Shown here one piece after another: positions 50,575-58,821 of a stretch of DNA of 64,000 bases; positions within the stretch are counted from its first letter, which is position 1, and every line of letters starts with the position of its first letter. Position numbers and translations under genes: made by a program. The DNA is from WRDF01 sp031552235 (GTDB lineage Bacteria; Bacteroidota; Bacteroidia; Bacteroidales; Rikenellaceae): assembly GCA_031552235.1 (NCBI GenBank), contig JAVBMR010000003.1, positions 1 through 64,000 on the forward strand, written 5' to 3'. The notes beneath the pieces were generated by a model. It was not told the DNA's origin and ran no database searches. It worked only from the letters and a program-made list of their open reading frames with translations.

Positions 50575-53457
50575 TTATCGCTTCACTTCGACTATTTCAT
50601 AGCCTTCGACGATGTCGCCGACTTTGATATCATTGTAGTTGTCGATGTTTAGACCGCACTCCATGCCGTTGGTAACTTCTTTCACGTCGTCCTTGTAGCG
50701 TTTGAGCGAGCCCAACTTGCCCGTGTAGACCACAATACCGTCGCGTATCACGCGGACAGGCGTGTTCCTCGTAAGCTTGCCCTCGCGCACGATACAGCCG
50801 GCGATTGTCCCCACCTTGGTGATCTTGAACGTTTCGAGCACCTCGACCGAACAAACGATCTCTTCCTTCGTGATCGGGGCGAGCATGCCGTCGATAGCGT
50901 CCTTGATGTCGTTGATGGCGTCGTAGATGATCGAGTAGAGACGTATTTCGATCTCTTCCTTCTCGGCGAGCTTGCGTGCCGAGGCCGACGGGCGCACCTG
51001 GAAGCCCACGATTACGGCATTCGAAGCCGCCGCAAGGATAACGTCCGACTCGGATATCTGTCCCACGGCCTTGTGGATGACGTTCACCTGCACCTCTTCT
51101 TTCGAGAGCTTGATCAATGAGTCGGTCATGGCCTCTACCGAACCGTCCACGTCGCCCTTGACGATAATGTTGAGTTCCTTGAAGTTGCCGATAGCGATAC
51201 GGCGGCCGATCTCGTCGAGCGTGACGTGTTTCTGGGTACGGAGGCCCTGCATGCGCTGCAGCTGCTCTCGTTTGTTGGCCAACTCGCGCGCGCTGCGGTC
51301 GTCGTCCATCACGTTGAACGTGTCGCCGGCCTGCGGTGCGCCGTTGAGGCCGAGCACGAGTACCGGGGTCGAGGGCGGAGCGACCTCCACTTTCTTCCCG
51401 TTCTCGTCGAACATAGCCTTCACACGTCCCGTGTACGTACCTGCAAGCAGGATGTCGCCCACACGAAGCGTTCCGTTCTGGACGAGTATCGTCGAAACGT
51501 AACCGCGGCCCTTGTCGAGCGACGACTCTATCACGGCGCCCGTAGCTTTCCTGTCCGGATTGGCCTTGAGGTCGAGGAATTCGGCCTCCAGCAACACTTT
51601 TTCGAGCAGTTTGTCGAGGTTGACACCTTTCTTTGCCGACACTTCCTGCGACTGGTATTTTCCACCCCAATCTTCCACGAGGTAGTTCATCGCCGAGAGC
51701 TGTTCCTTTATGTGTTCCGGATTCGCACCCGGCTTATCTATCTTATTGATCGCAAACACTATAGGCACACCGGCAGCCGTGGCGTGGTTAATGGCCTCGA
51801 CTGTCTGCGGCATGACGTGGTCGTCGGCCGCGACTATGATGATCGCCACATCCGTAACAGCCGCGCCGCGCGCACGCATCGCCGTAAACGCTTCGTGGCC
51901 AGGAGTGTCGAGGAACGTTATCTTGCGGCCGTCCAACTCGACGCTGTACGCGCCGATGTGCTGGGTGATACCGCCTGCCTCGCCGGCTATGACGTTCGTC
52001 TTGCGTATGTTGTCGAGCAGCGACGTCTTACCGTGGTCGACGTGTCCCATAACCGTCACGATAGGCGGGCGGGCAACGAGTTCTTCGGGTGTATCTTCAT
52101 CTGTTTCAATGGCCTCCTGTATCTCAACCGACACGAATTCCACCTTGTACCCGAACTCTTCGGCCACGACCACGAGTGCCTCGGCATCGAGCCTCTGGTT
52201 TATCGACACCATAAGCCCGAGGTTCATGCAGGCGGTAATTACCTCCGTCACGCTCACGTCCATCATGGTCGCGAGTTCGCTCACGGTAACGAATTCCGTA
52301 ACCTGCAGCGTGCTCTTGTCCATCTCTTCGCGCTCCATCTCCTCGCTCATGCGGGCGGACACGGCGTCGCGCTTGTCGCGGCGATACTTCGCGCTCTTGC
52401 TTTTCGAACCCTTCGACGTAAGGCGGGCAAGCGTTTCCTTTACCTGCTTCTGCACGTCTTCGTCGCTCACTTCGGGGCGCACGACGGGTTTTACACCTTT
52501 TTTATTATTAGGGCCTTTTTTCTTGTCCTGGAATTGCGGCTTTCCGGCTCCGGGGCCACCCATTCCGGGTTTTCCGCCTCCATGCGGGCCGCGGCCCTGT
52601 CCGGGCGCTGGCGGTTGCTGTTTTGTTACATCCACCTTGTCTTTGGTGATCCTCTTGCGCTTGCCGCGGCCGCCGCTGCGGTCATAATCCTTCACATCTA
52701 TCTTACCGAGGACCTTGGGACCCGAAAGCGTACTGCCTTCGGTGTCGGGACGGAATATATTGCTGTCGTCGGCAGCGGTGCGTTCGTCGAACGTCATGGT
52801 CTGCCTCGCGGAGTCCGAAGCGTTAGCCGCAGCCGGCGCTTCTGCCTTCGGAGCTTCTTTCACGGGCTCTTCGGTTTTTTTCACTTCCGGTTCCGGCTTC
52901 GGCTTAACCTCTGCCGCAGGTTCCGGTTTCGGAGCTGCTTCGGCTTTCGGCGCGGCAGGCTTCGGGGCTTCCGCCTTAGGAGCCTCTGCTTTCGGCGCTT
53001 CTTCCAGTTTCGGAGCGGCAGGCTTCGGAGGTTCGACCTTCGGGGCTTCCTTCACAGGTTCTTCCAGCTTAGGCTTCGGCTTACCGGCATCGAGGTCTAT
53101 CTTACCCACGAATTTCGGCCCGCGCGAGGCGACTTCCTCTTTTGCCGAGATGACGCTCGACTTAATGACCACCTCGTCCTTGAAATCGGGTTCGGCTTTC
53201 CTATCCTCTTCCTTGCGGTCGTTTATCGACACGCTTTCGGGCTTGAAGTTTATCCTTTCCCTGACGTTGGCCACATTATCCGGCATATTGCCCCCAAACT
53301 CTTTCTGCAATGCGGAAAAAGCATCGGACGGAACGACGGTGTTGGGCGAATTGTCCACCTCGAAGCCCTTCTTGCGGAGGAATTCGACAATGGTGTTCAG
53401 CCCGACGTTGAATTGCCGCGCCGCCTGGTTGAGCCTGACTCTTTTTTCGTTTGACAT
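50575..53457 (-). CDS. infB: translation initiation factor IF-2
   Basis: A 960-residue GTPase that delivers initiator tRNA to the 30S subunit. The N-terminal IF2_N motif (VRLNQAARQFNVGLNTIVEF) is followed by a long low-complexity stretch rich in Lys, Pro, Ala and Glu (about residues 120-230) and a Gly/Lys-rich segment, then a second IF2_N-like region. The G domain has G1 GHVDHGKT at 471-478, DTPGHEAFTAMR and NKIDKP. Domains II-IV follow to the end. It is the third gene of rimP-nusA-infB, separated from nusA by a repeat-containing spacer of 279 bases. Confidence 0.97.
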   Translation of the reverse strand: MSNEKRVRLNQAARQFNVGLNTIVEFLRKKGFEVDNSPNTVVPSDAFSALQKEFGGNMPDNVANVRERINFKPESVSINDRKEEDRKAEPDFKDEVVIKSSVISAKEEVASRGPKFVGKIDLDAGKPKPKLEEPVKEAPKVEPPKPAAPKLEEAPKAEAPKAEAPKPAAPKAEAAPKPEPAAEVKPKPEPEVKKTEEPVKEAPKAEAPAAANASDSARQTMTFDERTAADDSNIFRPDTEGSTLSGPKVLGKIDVKDYDRSGGRGKRKRITKDKVDVTKQQPPAPGQGRGPHGGGKPGMGGPGAGKPQFQDKKKGPNNKKGVKPVVRPEVSDEDVQKQVKETLARLTSKGSKSKSAKYRRDKRDAVSARMSEEMEREEMDKSTLQVTEFVTVSELATMMDVSVTEVITACMNLGLMVSINQRLDAEALVVVAEEFGYKVEFVSVEIQEAIETDEDTPEELVARPPIVTVMGHVDHGKTSLLDNIRKTNVIAGEAGGITQHIGAYSVELDGRKITFLDTPGHEAFTAMRARGAAVTDVAIIIVAADDHVMPQTVEAINHATAAGVPIVFAINKIDKPGANPEHIKEQLSAMNYLVEDWGGKYQSQEVSAKKGVNLDKLLEKVLLEAEFLDLKANPDRKATGAVIESSLDKGRGYVSTILVQNGTLRVGDILLAGTYTGRVKAMFDENGKKVEVAPPSTPVLVLGLNGAPQAGDTFNVMDDDRSARELANKREQLQRMQGLRTQKHVTLDEIGRRIAIGNFKELNIIVKGDVDGSVEAMTDSLIKLSKEEVQVNVIHKAVGQISESDVILAAASNAVIVGFQVRPSASARKLAEKEEIEIRLYSIIYDAINDIKDAIDGMLAPITKEEIVCSVEVLETFKITKVGTIAGCIVREGKLTRNTPVRVIRDGIVVYTGKLGSLKRYKDDVKEVTNGMECGLNIDNYNDIKVGDIVEGYEIVEVKR

Positions 53458-53736
53458 ATATCTTCCTTTCTTCTTTCTGTTCGTTCTTACGTTACGCGTT
53501 TGGGGGAGGCCGCCGCCCGGGGTGTTGCTTCTAATTACCTGCCTTGCACTTAGCGCGGCTTAGGTCGGCGATTCAAATTACTTCGCTCCGCTTTATCCCT
53601 CCCGGCCACCGCGCACTTTGCGCGCCTGGCGGCCGACGACGGGGCGTCGATGATTCAAATTACCTCCTCGTCTTTTTTCCGCACCGCGCTTCGCGCGACT
53701 ACGGGACTTCGTCGGTGATTCGAATGACGCATTGCG
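53458..53736 (-). repeat. imperfect tandem repeats in the nusA-infB spacer
   Basis: Read on the minus strand, the word GTAATTTGAATCRYCGAC recurs, giving four related units of about 45-80 bases with starts near 53722, 53663, 53581 and 53538 (the last more diverged). Most units contain a small GC hairpin (CGCGCGAAGCGCG, GCGCGCAAAGTGCGC). No gene fits here. It could slow or process the transcript before infB. Confidence 0.6.
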
Positions 53737-54966
53737 CTATTCGAATTCACTCTTGAGGATGTTCACAACCTCCCTCACGGTTTCCTCTTCGAGGTCGGTA
53801 CGTTTCGCAAGCTCTTCCACAGAATGTTCGAGCACGCTCTTCGCCGTGTCGCATCCTATGCCTTTGAGGGCGTCGATGATCCACTGTTCGATCTCGTCCG
53901 AGAAATCGTCCAGAGCCACGTCCTCCTCTTCGACCTCGCGGTAAACGTCGATGTCGTAGCCTGTGAGCATGCTCGCCAGACGGATGTTCAACCCGCCTTT
54001 ACCGATAGCCAGCGAAACCTCGCTCGGTTTGAGGTAAACGGCTGCTGTCTTCTTTTCCTCGTCGAGGTTGATCGAAGTGACCTTGGCGGGATTCAGCGCG
54101 CGCTGGATCAAAAGCTGCATGTTGTTCGTCCAGTTCACCACGTCGATGTTCTCGTTGCGCAATTCTTTTACTATAGAGTATATGCGCGAGCCTTTCATAC
54201 CCACGCAGGCGCCCACCGGGTCGATCCTCTCGTCGTAAGAGTCCACAGCCACCTTGGCCCTTTCGCCCGGGATGCGCACGATCTTCTTGATTGTGATAAG
54301 CCCGTCGTATATTTCCGGCACTTCCAGTTCGAACAGCCTTTCGAGGAACTCGGGGGCGGTACGCGACAAAATGATGACCGGGGTATTGTTCCTCATTTCC
54401 ACCTTGGAAACGATGGCGCGGATCGAGTCGCCCTTGCGGAAAAAGTCGCTCGGGATCTGCTCGCTCTTCGGCAGGACGAGTTCGTTGTCCTCGTCGTCCA
54501 ACACGAGTATCTCTTTCTTCCACACCTGATAAACCTCGCCGGTGATGATCTCGCCCACCTTCGCGCTGTATTTTTCGTACAGGCTCGCCTTTTCGAGGTC
54601 GAGGATGCGCGACGCGAGGTTCTGGCGCAGCGACAGCACGGCACGGCGTCCGAAGTCCGCCAGCTTCAGTTCGTCCGCCACCTCTTCGCCCACTTCGTAT
54701 GTCGCATCGATCTTGCGTGCGTCGCTCAGCGATATCTGCTGGTTCGGGTTCTCCACCTCTCCGTCATTCACAATCACGCGGTTGCGCCATATTTCCATAT
54801 CGCCCTTTTCCGGGTTGACGATCACGTCGAAGTTCTCGTCGGTTTCGAAAGTTTTGATGAGGTAGTGGCGGAAGACGTCTTCGATAACACCGATCATTGT
54901 GCTTTTGTCGATGTTCTTCAGCTCTTTGAACTCAGCGAACGTGCTGATCAGATTAACATTATCCAT
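53737..54966 (-). CDS. nusA: transcription termination/antitermination protein NusA
   Basis: A 409-residue RNA polymerase-binding factor. The N-terminal domain (STMIGVIEDVFRHYLIKTF) is followed by an S1 RNA-binding domain (GEIITGEVYQVWKKEILV), then two KH domains (GACVGMKGSRIYSIVKELRN and LAIGKGGLNIRLASMLTG). A short acidic C-terminal helix-hairpin region (GIGCDTAKSVLEHSVEELAK) ends the protein, without the two AR repeats of E. coli. It is the second gene of the rimP-nusA-infB operon. Confidence 0.96.
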   Translation of the reverse strand: MDNVNLISTFAEFKELKNIDKSTMIGVIEDVFRHYLIKTFETDENFDVIVNPEKGDMEIWRNRVIVNDGEVENPNQQISLSDARKIDATYEVGEEVADELKLADFGRRAVLSLRQNLASRILDLEKASLYEKYSAKVGEIITGEVYQVWKKEILVLDDEDNELVLPKSEQIPSDFFRKGDSIRAIVSKVEMRNNTPVIILSRTAPEFLERLFELEVPEIYDGLITIKKIVRIPGERAKVAVDSYDERIDPVGACVGMKGSRIYSIVKELRNENIDVVNWTNNMQLLIQRALNPAKVTSINLDEEKKTAAVYLKPSEVSLAIGKGGLNIRLASMLTGYDIDVYREVEEEDVALDDFSDEIEQWIIDALKGIGCDTAKSVLEHSVEELAKRTDLEEETVREVVNILKSEFE

Positions 54967-54999
54967 AGTAGTATTGACGGTACGTTTTATTTTTTGCTG

Positions 55000-55467
55000 T
55001 TATTTGAAATCCAAATGTTCTTTCGTGCTCTTTACCTGGTCGAGCGGATAGGTTTTGACGTTCTCCACTTCGACCTTTTTCTTTTTGCCTTCCACGGCCA
55101 CTTTTTCGGTGTAGGCCACCGTTATGCTGTCGGGCGCGGCATCGCGCAGTTCGGCCAGAATCTTGATCCCGTCCTTCAACACGACCTCCACCGGCTTGCC
55201 GACAAGCTTCGCATACTGACGGAACACCTTGAGCGGCTGTCCTATCCCCGCCGAAGCCACCGTGAGCGAGAAATCTTCCTGCTCGCGGTCGAACCGGGCG
55301 TCGATAGCGCGGCTCAGTTCCACGCAAGTGTCGATGGTGACCGAGGTATCGCTGTCCACCGTGAGCTCGACGTCGTTGGCAAGCGACACCTTCACGTCCA
55401 CGACGAAAAGGTCGCTTCCCTCCATGAACCTCTCGGCTGCTTCCCGTATTTTTTGTGCTTCGATCAT
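55000..55467 (-). CDS. rimP: ribosome maturation factor RimP
   Basis: A 155-residue protein needed for 30S assembly. The N-terminal domain includes DLFVVDVKVSLANDVELTVD and TVDSDTSVTIDTCVELSR (the V-D-S-D-x-G-V-x-I-D-D-C region), followed by SLTVASAGIGQPLKVFRQYA and the C-terminal SH3-like domain. It lies 33 bases upstream of nusA, the conserved order in many bacteria. A -7 element and a leader hairpin precede it. Confidence 0.93.
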   Translation of the reverse strand: MIEAQKIREAAERFMEGSDLFVVDVKVSLANDVELTVDSDTSVTIDTCVELSRAIDARFDREQEDFSLTVASAGIGQPLKVFRQYAKLVGKPVEVVLKDGIKILAELRDAAPDSITVAYTEKVAVEGKKKKVEVENVKTYPLDQVKSTKEHLDFK

Positions 55468-55530
55468 AACTATCTAAATATTACGGCCCTACCCATCCTG
55501 CTAAACCCATTTCGATGACCTTATGAGACG

Positions 55531-55556
55531 AAAATAGGGGACTTCCGTCCCCTATC
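55531..55556 (-). promoter_or_regulatory. leader hairpin of the rimP-nusA-infB operon
   Basis: On the minus strand ATAGGGGAC, tetraloop GGAA (GNRA type), GTCCCCTAT, then TTTTCG. It lies between the -7 element and rimP, so it is transcribed in the leader. It resembles a short intrinsic terminator or attenuator. Confidence 0.55.
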
Positions 55557-55573
55557 TCCCTCGTTTATCTGTG

Positions 55574-55581
55574 CAAAGATA
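55574..55581 (-). promoter_or_regulatory. -7 element of the rimP-nusA-infB operon
   Basis: On the minus strand TATCTTTG, 107 bases before rimP and within the spacer after lpxA. No clear -33 TTTG. Confidence 0.55.
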
Positions 55582-55643
55582 GTAAAAATTTGCTTCTGCC
55601 GCTATCTTCGAACGCTTTTTTATCACGTTTTAGTGTCACGCGC

Positions 55644-56441
55644 CTATTCCTCATCGTTCTTTTTAGAACTCCAGGGCTTCAGGATACCCCTCTTCGACTC
55701 CTTGATGAAGTTTATAATCGCGTCACGTTCAGTACTTTCAGCAAACTGCTCCATAACGATGTCGCAGGCCTTGCCGTATGTGTAGCCGCTCTGGAAGATT
55801 ATGCGAAATATCTCCTGTATGTTGTGTACCTGTTCGTCGGTAAACCCGCGCCTGCGGAGTCCGATAGTATTCGCACCGGCGTATTGTATCGGTTCGTGCG
55901 ACGCTTTTACGAACGGGGGAATATCCTTGTTAACGAACGTGCCTGCGCCCACCATAACGTGCGAACCGATGCGCGAGAACTGCACCGCGCCGCCCTGGCC
56001 GCCGAATACCACCCAGTCTCCCACTTCGACCTCACCGGCCAAAAGCACGTTGTTCACGATAACGCAGTAATCGCCTATAACGCAGTCATGCCCCACATGG
56101 CAGCACGCCATGAAAAGGTTGTTGCTGCCTATCACGGTCTTGCCCCTTGCGGCAGTCCCGCGGTTGAGCGAAGCGCCCTCGCGCACGGTGTTGTTGTCGC
56201 CCATTTCGAGGGTCGTGTATTCGCCTCTGAACTTGAGGTCCTGCGGCACACCGCCCACAACGGCATTCGGGTGTATCTTGCAGTTTTTGCCCATGCGCGT
56301 ACCGGCGAGCACGGTCGCGTGCGGGCCCACCCATGTTCCTTCTCCGATCACAACGTCATCGGCTATGTATGCAAAGGCTTCTACTGTAACATTTTCGCCG
56401 AGTTTCGCCCCGGGGTGTACGAATGCTAATTCACTTACCAT
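55644..56441 (-). CDS. lpxA: acyl-ACP-UDP-N-acetylglucosamine O-acyltransferase
   Basis: A 265-residue enzyme catalysing the first step of lipid A biosynthesis. The N-terminal two thirds are left-handed beta-helix hexapeptide repeats (LGENVTVEAFAYIADDVVIG and onward), with the catalytic His in ACCHVGHDCVIG and the family block VNNVLLAGEVEVGD. The C-terminal helices (GLRRRGFTDEQVHNIQEIFR) are typical. Length is normal. It starts 19 bases after lpxC/fabZ and is in the same operon. Confidence 0.95.
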   Translation of the reverse strand: MVSELAFVHPGAKLGENVTVEAFAYIADDVVIGEGTWVGPHATVLAGTRMGKNCKIHPNAVVGGVPQDLKFRGEYTTLEMGDNNTVREGASLNRGTAARGKTVIGSNNLFMACCHVGHDCVIGDYCVIVNNVLLAGEVEVGDWVVFGGQGGAVQFSRIGSHVMVGAGTFVNKDIPPFVKASHEPIQYAGANTIGLRRRGFTDEQVHNIQEIFRIIFQSGYTYGKACDIVMEQFAESTERDAIINFIKESKRGILKPWSSKKNDEE

Positions 56442-56460
56442 TATATAGAAAGTATGATAG

Positions 56461-57852
56461 TTATCCTCTGTTTTTCGCTACCTGCGCCACGAGGATAGCC
56501 TCAGTGGCGAGTTGTTGGCCTACGAACGCCTTGGCCTCCATCTTCACGATGCCCCTGCGGACAGGTTCGGTCAGCTTCAGCTCGAAGTGCAAAGTATCAC
56601 CCGGCACGACTTTCTGCTTGAACTTGACTTCGTCGATCTTCAGGAAATACGTAGAGTAGTTTTCCGGATCCTCGATGCTGTGCAGGGCGAGTATGCCTCC
56701 GCACTGCGCCATCGCCTCGACGATAAGCACGCCCGGCATGACCGGCTCGGCAGGGAAGTGTCCCACGAAGAACGGTTCGTTCATGGTCACGTTCTTGATC
56801 CCCGCGACGCTTTCCGAGTCGATATGGATGATCTTGTCCACGAGCAGGAATGGCGGCCTGTGCGGCAGCAGCTTCATGATGCCGTTGATATCGTAAACCG
56901 GCTCTTTTGCCGGATCGTATTTATAGATGGGCTTCACGCCTTCCCTGCGCATGGTTTTGCGCAGCATTTTCATCGAGTCGGTGTTAGCCTTGTGTCCCGG
57001 GCGCGTGGCCATTACCTTGCCCTTTATGCGCAGGCCCATGAGGGCGAAGTCGCCGAGAATGTCGAGCAGTTTGTGGCGGGCGGGTTCGTTGCGGAAGCGC
57101 AGCGAGATATTGTCGAGGTATCCGCCCTTGACTTCCACATCGCGGCCGGGGAACAGTTTTCTTACACGGGCTATCTGCTCTTCCGACACGTTGTGTTCCA
57201 CGACGACGATGGCGTTGTCCACATCGCCGCCCTTGATAAGGTTCGCGCCGAGCAGCAGTTCGAGTTCGTGGAAGAAAACGAACGTGCGGCATGGGGCTAT
57301 ATCTTTCGCGAAATCAGAATTCTTATCGAACGTGGCGTACTGGTTGCCCAGCACGTCCGAGCCGTAATCTATATGTACCGAAACGCTGAACTCGTCGTCG
57401 GGCAGGATGACTATCTCGACGCCCTTCTCCTCGTCCGTATAGCGCAGGGTTTCCGTAACGTTGTAGTACTGGATGAACGCTTCCTGCTCTTCGAGTCCCG
57501 CGGCGCCTATCTTTTCGGCGTATTCGCGTGCCGAGCCGTCCATAATGGGGACTTCCGGGCCGTCCACCTCGACTATGGCGTTGTCCACGCCCATCGACCA
57601 GAGCGCGGCCATCATATGTTCGATGGTCGAAACCTTTGCGTCGCCTTTGGCTATCGTTGTGCTGCGCGAGGTGTCGGTAACGTTTTCGGCTATGGCCTGT
57701 ATTTCGGGCTGGCCTTCGAGGTCTACGCGTTTAAAAACGATCCCCGTATCGGCCGGGGCGGGGAGTATGTTCATCGTAACCTTAAGGCCTGAATGCAATC
57801 CCGTCCCGTTCACGGTAAACGGGGCCTTAAGCGTTTTTTGCTTATTGGACAT
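56461..57852 (-). CDS. lpxC/fabZ: bifunctional UDP-3-O-acyl-GlcNAc deacetylase / 3-hydroxyacyl-ACP dehydratase
   Basis: A 463-residue fusion typical of Bacteroidetes. The LpxC half (about 1-300) carries the zinc ligand in VSTIEHMMAALWSMG, the EVPIMDGSA block and RHKLLDILGDFAL with the second His and Asp. The FabZ half (about 315-463) begins IMKLLPHRPPFLLVDKI, has the catalytic His in PFFVGHFPAEPVMPGVL, and ends with the hot-dog fold. The fusion joins the committed step of lipid A synthesis with fatty-acid elongation, so both compete for the same 3-hydroxyacyl-ACP. It is first in the operon with lpxA. Confidence 0.97.
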   Translation of the reverse strand: MSNKQKTLKAPFTVNGTGLHSGLKVTMNILPAPADTGIVFKRVDLEGQPEIQAIAENVTDTSRSTTIAKGDAKVSTIEHMMAALWSMGVDNAIVEVDGPEVPIMDGSAREYAEKIGAAGLEEQEAFIQYYNVTETLRYTDEEKGVEIVILPDDEFSVSVHIDYGSDVLGNQYATFDKNSDFAKDIAPCRTFVFFHELELLLGANLIKGGDVDNAIVVVEHNVSEEQIARVRKLFPGRDVEVKGGYLDNISLRFRNEPARHKLLDILGDFALMGLRIKGKVMATRPGHKANTDSMKMLRKTMRREGVKPIYKYDPAKEPVYDINGIMKLLPHRPPFLLVDKIIHIDSESVAGIKNVTMNEPFFVGHFPAEPVMPGVLIVEAMAQCGGILALHSIEDPENYSTYFLKIDEVKFKQKVVPGDTLHFELKLTEPVRRGIVKMEAKAFVGQQLATEAILVAQVAKNRG

Positions 57853-57951
57853 AATAGTTTAAGTATGTATAGGCGTTTTATTCGTAGAATAAAGGATGCG
57901 TCCCGGCAATTCAAGTTTGCTTGAATTGCACCCGACTTTCACTTTATTAGG

Positions 57952-57959
57952 CAAAGGTA
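57952..57959 (-). promoter_or_regulatory. -7 element of the lpxC/fabZ-lpxA operon
   Basis: On the minus strand TACCTTTG, about 100 bases before the start codon. It lies close to the divergent -7 element at 57983-57990. Confidence 0.45.
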
Positions 57960-57982
57960 TTAATTTTTATATAAGAAAGTAG

Positions 57983-57990
57983 TACTTTTG
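57983..57990 (+). promoter_or_regulatory. -7 element of the second TonB-like gene
   Basis: TACTTTTG, 23 bases before the ATG at 58014. No TTTG at the expected upstream distance. Confidence 0.5.
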
Positions 57991-58013
57991 CTTAAATTTC
58001 TATCCCCGGGGGA

Positions 58014-58820
58014 ATGAGCGGCAAAAAAACACAGGACATCAAAAAGCGCCAACCGCTGCGACTGCCGTTCGAAAAGCACGAAACGGACATCGGCACATGG
58101 TGCTACGACCATCGTATCGGCATCTGCGTCACGCTTGTGGCCTACGTGCTGTTCATGGGTGCGTTCGCCTGGGGCACCATCTCGCTGAACATCAACAAGA
58201 CCAACAGCACCATACTTATAGAGTTCCCTAAAGAGGAGAAACGCGTGGAGTTGACGCCGGAGCAGCAGCGCATACTCGCCCAGAGCCAACAGAACGACTA
58301 CTCCAACGTGCGCAACGCCGCGTCGAACGAGAACGCCAAGGAACTCGATCCGCGCCTGAACGACGACCGCGGCACCAAGGCCTCGCAGCTCTACGAGGAT
58401 GCCGGCAAGCTCGGTGAATCGATGCGGGCCAACAGGGCGGCCTATGAACAGGGGCTTGCCGCGGAGCGCGAGATAGCGGGCGGCGGCAACAATGCCAAAG
58501 GCGGCGAGGGGGAGTCTAAAAACTCAAAGATATCAGGCAACGTCACCGTGAGGTTTTCGTTCGCCGACCCGGTGCGCAACTCGGTCAACCTCATCGTCCC
58601 GGCCTACATGTGCGAGGGAGGAGGCGTGGTCGAACTCACGGTGGCGCTCGACAACAACGGGTACGTCGTTTCCACATCGGTCAACAAGTCGGCATCCACC
58701 CCGGACGAGTGCATGCAGAATTCGGCGATAAAAGCGGCGTCGCAGTCGCGGTTCAACGTGAACCCGGCCGCGCCCAAGCGCCAGACGGGAACAATATCAT
58801 ACACCTTTATCCCCCAATAA
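58014..58820 (+). CDS. TonB-like envelope protein
   Basis: A 268-residue protein. A cytoplasmic N-terminal segment of about 40 residues precedes one transmembrane helix (ICVTLVAYVLFMGAFAWGTI), then a charged, Glu/Gln/Asn-rich periplasmic helix and a C-terminal domain that looks like TonB (VVELTVALDNNGYVVSTSVN, ending KRQTGTISYTFIPQ). Unlike the first TonB it lacks a proline-rich spacer. The C-terminal QTGTIxYxF ending matches the TonB at 40568. There is no ExbB or ExbD next to it, so it may share those encoded near 42 kb. It ends one base before the next gene. Confidence 0.7.
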   Translation: MSGKKTQDIKKRQPLRLPFEKHETDIGTWCYDHRIGICVTLVAYVLFMGAFAWGTISLNINKTNSTILIEFPKEEKRVELTPEQQRILAQSQQNDYSNVRNAASNENAKELDPRLNDDRGTKASQLYEDAGKLGESMRANRAAYEQGLAAEREIAGGGNNAKGGEGESKNSKISGNVTVRFSFADPVRNSVNLIVPAYMCEGGGVVELTVALDNNGYVVSTSVNKSASTPDECMQNSAIKAASQSRFNVNPAAPKRQTGTISYTFIPQ

Positions 58821-58821
58821 C

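Noticed and set aside
53458..53736. CRISPR array in the nusA-infB spacer
   Set aside because: The units are few, imperfect and of uneven length, there are no unique spacers of constant size, and no cas gene is present.
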